Shown in pieces: positions 1 through 5,786 of a stretch of DNA of 5,786 nucleotides; position 1 is the first letter of the stretch, and each line of letters starts with the position of its first letter. Both the position numbers and the translations under genes were made by a program. Source of the DNA: Gammaproteobacteria bacterium (lineage in GTDB: Bacteria > Pseudomonadota > Gammaproteobacteria > HTCC5015). The DNA lies in contig JAHDBX010000131.1 of the NCBI GenBank assembly GCA_020630145.1, positions 1 to 5,786 on the forward strand, in the 5' to 3' direction. The notes under the pieces are model-generated. The model made no database searches and was not told where the DNA came from. It worked only from the letters and a program-made list of their open reading frames with translations.

Positions 1-1293
1 ATTACTATTAGCATTGATTTATTACAAAATGAAAAGCCACTGAGTGAACAAATCACAACCAAAAATGGCAAAGCCAATATTAAGCTAGGTGCTAGACAAA
101 CACGTACTAGTTGGGTATCAAGCTTACCTGTTAGCGCTAATATTGAGCTTGTGGCTAGCCAACAACAAGATTATGTTGAAAGCTGGCGCTTAAATGCCAA
201 TGCTATTTGGCACTGGCAAGCAGAGGGTATTCCCATCAATCAACAACAAAATATCCAAGAACAAGCCATTCCAGTATGGCGCCCTTGGCCTAAGGAAAAA
301 CTCAACATACATTTAAGTAAGCCAACAGGTATTGATGGACAAACTATTACCGTACAAAATAGTACGCTTGCTGTCAGCACAGGCAAACGTGCTAAAGACT
401 TTGATTTATCATTTACCGCCTTAAGTAGTCGTGGTACACAGCATGATATTGTTTTACCACAAGATGCGGATATTCAAAAAGTAAGCATTGATAATATTGA
501 ACAGTCTATTCAAGGTATCAATAATAAGCTCACACTCACGCTGAAACCGGGCACGCAAAAAGTCAATATTAACTGGCGTGAAGACACAGCATTAAATACA
601 CTCTATACGCTCCCTGTAATTGATTTGCAATTAAATAGCGTGAATGCCAACACACATATTAAACTACCACGTGACCGTTGGTTGTTATGGACCTTTGGCC
701 CAACACGAGGGCCTGCGGTATTGTTTTGGGGCATTATTACCGCATTAATGATATTGGCTATTATTTTAGGCAAGTCCAATATCACAAGTCTAAAAACGTG
801 GCATTGGGCATTATTAGCCTTAGGTTTAAGCCAAACACATCCATTATTAATTTTAGTGTTAATTGCGTGGTTTGTCGTGATTAGCTTACGTGCCAAGCTT
901 AAGACTGAAAACCTCTCTGACAAACGTTTTAACTTGTATCAAATTGGTTTCGCAGGCTTAAGCATTGTCGCCTTATTTATCTTAGCAGGATCTGTTGCAA
1001 ATGGTTTATTAGGTAACCCATCTATGTCCGTTGCCGGTAATGGCTCAAATGCTTACTTTCTAAGGTGGTACCAAGATAGAGTGACTTCAGCCCTGCCGCA
1101 AGCAGGTATATTTAGCTTACCATTATGGGTTTATCGTATGTTTATGTTGGCATGGGCCTTGTGGCTAGCAATGAGCGTACTACGTTGGCTACAAACCGCA
1201 TGGGCAGCATTTAACGTAGGCGGTTTGTGGCGTAATAAACCCGTTAAAAAAGACAAACCGGCCAAAATGAAAACGCCAAACCCAGAAAAGTGA
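1..1293 (+). CDS. C-terminal part of a large membrane-anchored protein of unknown function (5' end outside window)
   Basis: The reading frame is open from the first base to a TGA at 1291-1293, directly followed by an in-frame TAG, giving 430 visible residues. A GTG at 151 is the first possible start, but the frame runs without a stop through 1-150 with similar composition and no ribosome binding site at 151, so the gene almost certainly begins to the left. Visible residues 1 to about 225 are hydrophilic, rich in Asn, Gln, Thr and alternating beta-like patterns, suggesting an extracytoplasmic beta-rich domain. About four hydrophobic segments follow, near residues 237-257, 269-295, 312-332 and 372-395. 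The loop before the last segment contains a distinctive GNGS then RWYQDR stretch (about residues 346-360). The C-terminus is a short Lys/Pro-rich tail, probably cytoplasmic. It is convergent with the urease operon, so it is not co-transcribed with it. I do not recognise a named family. It vaguely resembles large uncharacterised inner-membrane proteins of gammaproteobacteria (from memory, unverified). No function is assigned. Confidence 0.85.
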   Translation: MTISIDLLQNEKPLSEQITTKNGKANIKLGARQTRTSWVSSLPVSANIELVASQQQDYVESWRLNANAIWHWQAEGIPINQQQNIQEQAIPVWRPWPKEKLNIHLSKPTGIDGQTITVQNSTLAVSTGKRAKDFDLSFTALSSRGTQHDIVLPQDADIQKVSIDNIEQSIQGINNKLTLTLKPGTQKVNINWREDTALNTLYTLPVIDLQLNSVNANTHIKLPRDRWLLWTFGPTRGPAVLFWGIITALMILAIILGKSNITSLKTWHWALLALGLSQTHPLLILVLIAWFVVISLRAKLKTENLSDKRFNLYQIGFAGLSIVALFILAGSVANGLLGNPSMSVAGNGSNAYFLRWYQDRVTSALPQAGIFSLPLWVYRMFMLAWALWLAMSVLRWLQTAWAAFNVGGLWRNKPVKKDKPAKMKTPNPEK

Positions 1294-1300
1294 TAGGCAA

Positions 1301-1341
1301 GCATAAGCCGCAACACATGTAGTCAATGTGTTGCGGCATGC
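1301..1341. terminator. Inverted repeat between convergent genes, probable bidirectional terminator
   Basis: GCCGCAACACAT at 1307-1318 is perfectly complementary to ATGTGTTGCGGC at 1326-1337, leaving a 7-base loop (GTAGTCA). Outer arms GCAT (1301-1304) and ATGC (1338-1341) can add four pairs across a two-base AA bulge. The hairpin begins 7 bases after the left gene's stop and a few bases after the ureG stop, so it is placed to end both transcripts. U-tracts are weak: TAATTT follows on the plus strand, and on the minus strand a TTTT run comes only about 11 bases after the stem. It is therefore not a textbook intrinsic terminator, and it could instead act as a 3'-end stabiliser. Confidence 0.7.
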
Positions 1342-1345
1342 TAAT

Positions 1346-1957
1346 TTATGCCGCTTGTAACATACCTTGTTCGACAATAAAATCGATAATCGTATCTAAA
1401 CCCTCACCTTTCTTTAAGCATGCAAATACAAAAGGTAAGTCTTTTCGCATTCTTTTCGTATCACTGTCCATAACATCTAATGATGCACCTACCATAGGTG
1501 CAAGATCCGTTTTATTAATCACTAGCAAATCTGATTTAGTAATACCTGGTCCACCCTTACGTGGAATTTTATCTCCAGCCGAGACATCGATTACATATAT
1601 TGTTAAGTCAGATAATTCCGGGCTAAACGTTGCACTTAAATTGTCTCCACCACTTTCTATAAACACAACGTCTAGGTTTTCATGACGTTGCTGCAACTCT
1701 TCTACTGCTGACAAGTTCATTGATGCATCTTCACGAATGGCCGTATGCGGGCAACCACCGGTTTCTACCCCCATAATACGGTCTTCTTCCAAAGCTTTAT
1801 GACGCAATAAGAACTGTGCATCTTCTTTGGTATAAATATCGTTAGTGACGACTGCAATATTAAAACGGTCTTTTAATTCTGCACAAAGGCACTTTAATAA
1901 TGCTGTTTTTCCTGAGCCGACTGGCCCGCCTATACCTACTCGTAATACTTGTTTCAT
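1346..1957 (-). CDS. ureG: Urease accessory protein UreG (nickel-binding GTPase)
   Basis: UreG is the SIMIBI-class GTPase whose GTP hydrolysis drives nickel delivery into the urease active site, as part of the cytoplasmic UreD-UreF-UreG complex. The 203-residue length matches the family (about 200-210). Visible motifs in order are the P-loop GPVGSGKT at residues 11-18, TNDIYTKED at 38-46, the nickel-binding Cys-Pro-His at 69-71 within a [15 protein letters not shown] block, ESGGDNL at 101-107, and the guanine-specificity motif NKTD at 148-151. It lacks the His-rich N-terminal extension seen in some UreG proteins, so metal storage here probably falls to the UreE tail. The ATG at 1957 puts the P-loop at the usual distance from the start. 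A modest AAGAG (1965-1969) lies 7 bases upstream. It is the last gene of the operon, 29 bases after ureF, and its TAA is followed at once by the inverted repeat at 1301-1341. Confidence 0.98.
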   Translation of the reverse strand: MKQVLRVGIGGPVGSGKTALLKCLCAELKDRFNIAVVTNDIYTKEDAQFLLRHKALEEDRIMGVETGGCPHTAIREDASMNLSAVEELQQRHENLDVVFIESGGDNLSATFSPELSDLTIYVIDVSAGDKIPRKGGPGITKSDLLVINKTDLAPMVGASLDVMDSDTKRMRKDLPFVFACLKKGEGLDTIIDFIVEQGMLQAA

Positions 1958-1986
1958 AATATGACTCTTGTTTTACCTATTAAATT

Positions 1987-2652
1987 TTACGACCTAAACA
2001 AACGTGAATATTGTGTTTCATGCTTACAACTTGCTATCGCCATTGCTGGCGATAAGGAACCTATTTCTTGATCATCGATAAACTTTGCCTGCGTCACTAA
2101 TTCTGGAATATTTTTTGCCAAAGACATAAGCAACTTTTGTCCATCTGTTTGACCTAAAGGCACTAACTTGATGGCTGCAGCTATTTGATTTTCTAACCAT
2201 GCCCATGCACAGCCTGTTAGACTATCTTCTACAGAAATATGCCATGCCGTTGCGGCTAGGGAAAAAGCACTGAGCCAATCACATGGTTCTTGATAAAGTT
2301 GAGCAACTGTCACATCCATATCTTTTAACAAACGCAACAAAGCTTTACCCAGCTGCATAGACTCTACACGCAGCTCCTGTGTTTCTCTATTCGCTAATGC
2401 AACTTGGTTCCAATACCGAACTTGTTCAATATCCTGCTGTAACCAGGCTTCATGTAAGCGTATTAATATTGGCAATTCAAGCTGTGCAATATTATTGCTT
2501 AATAACCCATCCAACCATTCTTCACAGCTACTGACATCGTTTACCCACTTAGCTTCTACGGCATACTCTAAACCTTGTGAATAAGCAAAAGCACCCACTG
2601 GTAAGGTAGGCGATACTAACTGTAATAAGCGCAGTAGTGATGAGTTAACCAT
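1987..2652 (-). CDS. ureF: Urease accessory protein UreF
   Basis: UreF is an all-helical cytoplasmic scaffold that bridges UreD and UreG on apo-urease and controls UreG GTPase activity during nickel insertion. The protein is 221 residues, a normal family length. Recognisable blocks are [16 protein letters not shown] near residues 14-29, an ETQELR segment in the middle, the [18 protein letters not shown] helix in the C-terminal third, and the family-typical end [17 protein letters not shown] chose the ATG at 2652 rather than a TTG at 2754. The longer form would overlap ureE by about 110 bases, and its extra 34 residues are only the out-of-frame reading of the UreE His-rich tail. The chosen start overlaps the ureE end by 8 bases (ATGGTTAA). 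The nearest purine-rich stretch, AGGGTGA at 2667-2673, is 14 bases away, so translation probably depends on coupling to ureE. Confidence 0.97.
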   Translation of the reverse strand: MVNSSLLRLLQLVSPTLPVGAFAYSQGLEYAVEAKWVNDVSSCEEWLDGLLSNNIAQLELPILIRLHEAWLQQDIEQVRYWNQVALANRETQELRVESMQLGKALLRLLKDMDVTVAQLYQEPCDWLSAFSLAATAWHISVEDSLTGCAWAWLENQIAAAIKLVPLGQTDGQKLLMSLAKNIPELVTQAKFIDDQEIGSLSPAMAIASCKHETQYSRLFRS

Positions 2653-3136
2653 GACTGTGACTATGTTCACCCTGATGCGAATGGCTATGTGCGTGAGAAT
2701 GACCACTTGCGTACGCACCTGACTCAGGCTCAAAGGGTGCTTGTTCGAAGACAACCTGAGCGCCGAGGCCTATCACCATATCATCCAGTACATGGTCATG
2801 AGTATAACGACAAAAATCTGCGTCACCCTCACTCCCTATTTGTAAGGGCACATGTCGATTACCAAGGTGATAACACACGCGTGTTAACAATAATGCGTCC
2901 GTCGTGGTCACGGTGCTGACAGACTCAGAAGCCGCTTTAATTTCTACAATGGTGCCACTTTCTGTTTTGAGTTTGTCACCACCGCGTAGTATTTTGCCCC
3001 TAGGTAGAGTCACGCCTATATCTTCGCCACTATCTAAACGGGTTTTAAAGCGTGCTTTCTGACGTATATCAAAAGGCAAGGTTAATACTTCTGTCGCGTG
3101 TTCACTTATATCAGCGTAATGTGTAATTTTTTGCAT
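2645..3136 (-). CDS. ureE: Urease accessory protein UreE (nickel metallochaperone with His-rich tail)
   Basis: UreE is a dimeric cytoplasmic nickel chaperone that passes Ni2+ to UreG. The 163-residue protein has an N-terminal peptide-binding-like domain (about 1-75) and a C-terminal metal-binding domain. In the latter, [12 protein letters not shown] at 88-99 includes His95, apparently equivalent to the dimer-interface nickel ligand His96 of Klebsiella UreE, and THDHVLDDM at 112-120 supplies His113 and His115. The last 18 residues form a metal-binding tail with eight histidines at 146, 148, 150, 152, 154, 158, 160 and 162. Such tails are known in some UreE proteins and are thought to store nickel. 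The ATG lies one base after the ureC stop (TAATATG) and no Shine-Dalgarno sequence is visible in the AT-rich stretch upstream, so re-initiation after ureC is likely. The 3' end overlaps ureF by 8 bases. Confidence 0.97.
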   Translation of the reverse strand: MQKITHYADISEHATEVLTLPFDIRQKARFKTRLDSGEDIGVTLPRGKILRGGDKLKTESGTIVEIKAASESVSTVTTTDALLLTRVCYHLGNRHVPLQIGSEGDADFCRYTHDHVLDDMVIGLGAQVVFEQAPFEPESGAYASGHSHAHSHSHQGEHSHSHG

Positions 3137-3137
3137 A

Positions 3138-4838
3138 TTAAAATAAGAAATAACGTTGTGCTAAAGGCAGTACTTTAGCTGGCTCACAAACAAGTAACTC
3201 ACCATCAGCTCGTACTTCATAAGTTTGCGAGTTCACTTCCATTACAGGCTTATAATTATTTAAAATCATATCCTGCTTACTCACACTACGTGTGCCTTTA
3301 ACCGCATAAAGCCGTTTTTGTAGGCCTAATTTATCTCCTACACCCAAATCTATAGCGGCTTGTGAAACAAAGCTAATGCAGCTATTGGAACGTGCGGCGC
3401 CATAAGCACCAAACATATAACGATAATGCACAGGCTGTGGTGTAGGTATTGATGCATTTGGGTCACCCATGGGCGCTGCAACAATAAAACCACCTTTTAT
3501 AATCATTGATGGTTTCGTTGCAAAGAATGCGGGCTTCCATAATACTAAATCTGCTAACTTACCGACTTCAATAGAACCGATTTCCTCAGACATACCATGA
3601 CTTAAAGCAGGGTTAATTGTGTATTTAGCAATATAACGCTTCGCCCGAAAGTTATCACAGCCATCGCTATCTTCTGGCAAACTACCAAACTGTACTTTCA
3701 TTTTATGCGCGGTTTGCCATGTACGAATCACAACCTCTCCGACTCTACCCATTGCCTGCGAATCAGATGCAATCATGCTAAAAGCACCTTTGTCATGCAG
3801 TATGTCTTCCGCAGCAATAGTTTCTTTGCGTATACGTGAATCAGCAAAAGCCACATCTTCTGGTATTGATGGATCAAGGTGGTGGCATACCATTAACATA
3901 TCTAAATGCTCATCTACTGTGTTAATAGTATAGGGACGTGTTGGGTTCGTACTCGATGGCAATACATTATTTTCGCCGCAGGCTTTAATAATATCCGGTG
4001 CATGTCCTCCACCTGCACCTTCCGTATGGAAGGTATGTATCGTACGACCTTTAAATGCAGCCAATGTATCTTCAACAAAGCCTGATTCATTTAAGGTATC
4101 AGTATGTATCGCCACTTGTATATCGTAATGCTCAGCTACATTTAAGCAGTTATCAATAGCGGCCGGTGTAGTACCCCAATCTTCATGTAATTTTAGGCCC
4201 ATTGCACCGGCTTCAATTTGTTCATTTACCGCTGCGGGTAAACTCGCATTACCCTTACCCATAAAACCAAAGTTCATGGGCAATTCTTCTGCCGCTTCCA
4301 GCATACGACTAATATGCCACGGCCCAGGTGTACACGTTGTAGCATTCGTACCTGTTGCCGGACCGGTCCCACCACCTAGCATTGTCGTCACACCAGACAT
4401 TAATGCTTCTTCTACTTGTTGTGGGCAAATAAAATGGATGTGTGCATCTATACCACCCGCTGTCAGTATTTGGCCTTCACCAGCAATGGCTTCTGTGCCC
4501 GGGCCAACAATAATATCAACATTCGCTTGTACATCGGGGTTACCGGCCTTACCAATGCCCACTATACGACCGTCTTTAATCCCTACATCAGCTTTTACAA
4601 TACCCCAATGATCAAGGATCAAAGCATTGGTAATAACGGTATCTACCGCTTCTTGGCTAGTATGTTGCCCTTGCCCCATACCATCACGAATAACTTTACC
4701 TCCACCAAACTTAACTTCATCGCCGTAGGTGGTGTAGTCTTTTTCAACTTTTATAAATAATTCTGTATCGCCTAGGCGAACTTTGTCGCCTGTTGTAGGG
4801 CCATACATTTCCGCATAAGCTTGACGACTTATTTTCAT
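3138..4838 (-). CDS. ureC: Urease catalytic (alpha) subunit UreC
   Basis: This is the large subunit of cytoplasmic nickel urease (urea amidohydrolase, EC 3.5.1.5), an amidohydrolase-fold enzyme with a dinuclear Ni centre. The 566 residues match the usual 566-570. All key residues are visible and sit one position before Klebsiella numbering: nickel ligands His133 and His135 in GGIDAHIHF, the carbamylated bridging Lys216 in [10 protein letters not shown], His245 in VAIHTDT, His271 in [14 protein letters not shown], and Asp359 in [12 protein letters not shown]. The mobile flap carries Cys318-His319-His320, the catalytic flap cysteine and histidine. The N-terminus ([25 protein letters not shown] region) is typical. 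The ATG at 4838 has a strong AGGAGA at 4845-4850, about 6 bases upstream, the clearest ribosome site in the operon together with that of ureB. It lies 24 bases after ureB. No truncation or missing catalytic residue is seen. Confidence 0.99.
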   Translation of the reverse strand: MKISRQAYAEMYGPTTGDKVRLGDTELFIKVEKDYTTYGDEVKFGGGKVIRDGMGQGQHTSQEAVDTVITNALILDHWGIVKADVGIKDGRIVGIGKAGNPDVQANVDIIVGPGTEAIAGEGQILTAGGIDAHIHFICPQQVEEALMSGVTTMLGGGTGPATGTNATTCTPGPWHISRMLEAAEELPMNFGFMGKGNASLPAAVNEQIEAGAMGLKLHEDWGTTPAAIDNCLNVAEHYDIQVAIHTDTLNESGFVEDTLAAFKGRTIHTFHTEGAGGGHAPDIIKACGENNVLPSSTNPTRPYTINTVDEHLDMLMVCHHLDPSIPEDVAFADSRIRKETIAAEDILHDKGAFSMIASDSQAMGRVGEVVIRTWQTAHKMKVQFGSLPEDSDGCDNFRAKRYIAKYTINPALSHGMSEEIGSIEVGKLADLVLWKPAFFATKPSMIIKGGFIVAAPMGDPNASIPTPQPVHYRYMFGAYGAARSNSCISFVSQAAIDLGVGDKLGLQKRLYAVKGTRSVSKQDMILNNYKPVMEVNSQTYEVRADGELLVCEPAKVLPLAQRYFLF

Positions 4839-4844
4839 TGTGTT

Positions 4845-4850
4845 TCTCCT
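4845..4850 (-). promoter_or_regulatory. Strong ribosome binding site of ureC
   Basis: The minus strand reads AGGAGA here, six bases before the ureC ATG. It lies in the 24-base ureB-ureC gap, so ureC can initiate independently, unlike ureE and ureF downstream, which lack a well-placed site. Confidence 0.8.
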
Positions 4851-4862
4851 AGGCCATTCATA

Positions 4863-5168
4863 TTATAAAGGCCCCATAACCTTGGCATTAAAGCCATAAA
4901 TTTTTTTATCACCCGCATAATCTACTAATTCAACTTCTCGCTCCTGACCTGGCTCAAAACGAACAGCTGTACCTGCGGGTATATTTAAACGCCTACCTCG
5001 TGTTAGCTCACGATCAAATGCCAAAGCGGCGTTAGTTTCATAAAAGTGATAATGCGACCCTACTTGTATAGGACGGTCAGCTGTATTACTCACAACTATC
5101 GTCATGGTTTCCCTGCCGACATTAAGTGCTAACTCACCTGCTTGTGTAATGATTTCACCGGGTTTCAT
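4863..5168 (-). CDS. ureB: Urease beta subunit UreB
   Basis: UreB is the small structural beta subunit, which packs with UreA and UreC in the (alpha-beta-gamma)3 urease trimer. From the ATG at 5168 it has 101 residues and opens MKPGEII, matching the usual family start (M-x-PGE-I). Other typical blocks are [40 protein letters not shown] split over the middle, and [17 protein letters not shown] near the end, closing with [14 protein letters not shown] at 5174 would add two residues, but its first base is the last G of the AGGAG at 5174-5178, which is spaced correctly (5 bases) for the ATG at 5168. The longer form is therefore unlikely. It follows ureA by only 9 bases and is a separate gene rather than a ureAB fusion. 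Confidence 0.96.
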   Translation of the reverse strand: MKPGEIITQAGELALNVGRETMTIVVSNTADRPIQVGSHYHFYETNAALAFDRELTRGRRLNIPAGTAVRFEPGQEREVELVDYAGDKKIYGFNAKVMGPL

Positions 5169-5173
5169 GCTCA

Positions 5174-5178
5174 CTCCT
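5174..5178 (-). promoter_or_regulatory. Ribosome binding site that decides the ureB start
   Basis: AGGAG on the minus strand begins with the final base of the ureA stop codon (TGA) and lies 5 bases before the ATG at 5168. It overlaps the competing GTG at 5172-5174, so that GTG cannot be the start served by this site. Confidence 0.8.
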
Positions 5179-5480
5179 CAAACAATAGGGTCATGGATGG
5201 TGACTAACTTTGTACCATCAGGAAAAGTTGCTTCTACTTGTACATCATGAATCATATCGGCTATGCCATCCATCACATCAGACTCACTCAATAGGGTTCG
5301 CCCGTAGTCCATCAACTCGGCTACCGTTCTACCTTCACGTGCACCTTCTAATACTGCTGCTGATATAAATGCTATAGCCTCAGGATAATTTAACTTTAAG
5401 CCCTTATCTTTACGACGTTCGGCTAACAAGCCTGCCGTAAAAATTAATAACTTATCTTTTTCTCTTGGCGTTAATTCCAT
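5178..5480 (-). CDS. ureA: Urease gamma subunit UreA
   Basis: UreA is the smallest structural subunit of the three-subunit bacterial urease and carries no catalytic residues of its own. It is exactly 100 residues, the standard length. The characteristic opening [14 protein letters not shown], the [19 protein letters not shown] helix, the [12 protein letters not shown] segment and the terminal [14 protein letters not shown] are all present. The ATG at 5480 gives the canonical N-terminus and has a GAGG at 5487-5490, six bases upstream. It starts 15 bases after the ureD stop, and its TGA overlaps the ureB ribosome binding site, which fits stoichiometric translation of the structural subunits. 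Confidence 0.98.
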   Translation of the reverse strand: MELTPREKDKLLIFTAGLLAERRKDKGLKLNYPEAIAFISAAVLEGAREGRTVAELMDYGRTLLSESDVMDGIADMIHDVQVEATFPDGTKLVTIHDPIV

Positions 5481-5495
5481 CAGTAACCTCGTTTA

Positions 5496-5786
5496 TTATG
5501 TAAGCCAAATACGCGGAGTTTCAGCTTCGGCATGAATTATGGCTGGACGCAAATCTAACCATAAAGATGTAAATAAATCTTTTGCATGACGAGCTTGATT
5601 TGCTAAACATCGACAAATTAATACATCATCAATTAATGTAATACCTGCCATACCCTTATCAAAATCATTCACTTTACCTTGTAATGTTTCTAACAAATCT
5701 CTATCAGCACCCGTTGCAATAAACGTCGCTAATAATTTATAACCTGCTAAACCTGCTGCTTTTTGATAACTGGCTTGAGTACCATC
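5496..5786 (-). CDS. ureD: Urease accessory protein UreD, C-terminal fragment (5' end outside window)
   Basis: UreD (UreH in some species) is the maturation scaffold that binds apo-urease directly and recruits UreF and UreG, with a proposed nickel tunnel. Ninety-six codons before the TAA at 5496-5498 are visible, about a third of a usual 270-300 residue UreD. A TTG at 5694-5696 could be mistaken for a start, but the frame continues unbroken to the window edge. It reads DGTQASYQKAAG, then GYKLLATFIATGAD, then the segment from LLETLQGK. The block GMAGITLIDDVLICRCLANQ and the ending TPRIWLT fit the UreD C-terminus, which commonly ends RIW plus a few residues. The assignment also rests on its place directly before ureA, the usual ureDABCEFG order. 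The gene runs off the right edge, so its completeness and the operon promoter cannot be judged. Confidence 0.93.
   Translation of the reverse strand, partial: DGTQASYQKAAGLAGYKLLATFIATGADRDLLETLQGKVNDFDKGMAGITLIDDVLICRCLANQARHAKDLFTSLWLDLRPAIIHAEAETPRIWLT

Noticed and set aside
151..153. GTG at 151 as the true start of the left gene
   Set aside because: The frame stays open to base 1 with a similar protein character, and no Shine-Dalgarno site precedes the GTG.
603..923. Minus-strand 106-codon open frame inside the left membrane protein
   Set aside because: It is antisense to the hydrophobic membrane-segment coding region, which commonly yields open frames on the other strand. No motif is visible.
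1131..1377. Minus-strand open frames (1131-1316 and 1189-1377) spanning the convergent gap
   Set aside because: They run antisense through the end of the left gene and across the hairpin, have no ribosome site or family similarity, and one overlaps the end of ureG.
1326..1685. 119-codon plus-strand open frame opposite ureG
   Set aside because: It is antisense to the conserved UreG coding sequence, has no recognisable domain, and is a frame shadow.
2653..2754. N-terminal extension of UreF from a TTG at 2754
   Set aside because: It lies wholly inside ureE, reads the His-rich tail out of frame, and precedes the conserved UreF N-terminus. The ATG at 2652 gives a normal length.
2689..2919. Plus-strand 76-codon open frame opposite ureE
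   Set aside because: It is antisense to the conserved UreE metal-binding domain. Its apparent His content only mirrors the strand composition.
4276..4760. Two overlapping plus-strand open frames (4276-4611 and 4416-4760) opposite ureC
   Set aside because: Both are antisense to highly conserved UreC codons and have shadow-like composition with no family features.
1..5786. CRISPR array, tRNA/rRNA gene, insertion sequence, or a new defence or mobile system
   Set aside because: Nearly all bases are accounted for by conserved urease genes and one long coding frame. I saw no direct-repeat array, transposase motif or structured RNA apart from the single hairpin at 1301-1341.

Overview
The window is dominated by a compact nickel-urease operon on the minus strand, read from the right edge leftwards as ureD(partial)-ureA-ureB-ureC-ureE-ureF-ureG. 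A convergent plus-strand gene of unknown function enters from the left edge. The DNA is fairly AT-rich by eye. The separate small gamma and beta subunits (UreA about 100 aa, UreB about 101 aa) show the three-subunit urease typical of most bacteria, not the fused Helicobacter type. The gene order and protein sequences suggest a proteobacterium, most likely a gammaproteobacterium. That assignment is a judgement from memory of these families, not a search result.

Layout. Bases 1-1293 (+) encode the C-terminal 430 residues of a larger protein: a soluble, probably extracytoplasmic, beta-rich part followed by about four membrane segments and a basic tail. Bases 1294-1345 are a short convergent intergenic gap holding a perfect 12-bp inverted repeat, a plausible shared terminator. 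Bases 1346-1957 (-) are ureG, 1987-2652 (-) ureF, 2645-3136 (-) ureE, 3138-4838 (-) ureC, 4863-5168 (-) ureB, 5178-5480 (-) ureA, and 5496-5786 (-) the 3' end of ureD. There is no gene-free stretch longer than about 55 bases.

How the genes work together. UreA, UreB and UreC form the cytoplasmic enzyme that hydrolyses urea to ammonia and carbamate, which then yields ammonia and bicarbonate. UreD, UreF and UreG form the GTP-dependent maturation complex on the apo-enzyme, and UreE, which here has a histidine-rich tail, supplies nickel. All UreC metal ligands, the carbamylated lysine and the flap Cys-His are present, and UreG has an intact P-loop and Cys-Pro-His nickel motif, so the system looks functional. 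Intergenic gaps are 29 bases or fewer. UreE/ureF overlap by 8 bases and ureC/ureE are separated by one base, which indicates one transcript with translational coupling. The operon promoter lies outside the window to the right.

I see no evidence of a new biological system here. The least understood element is the large membrane protein on the left. The other notable points are start-codon corrections (ureB, ureF), two edge genes that extend past the first available start codon, and the shared hairpin.
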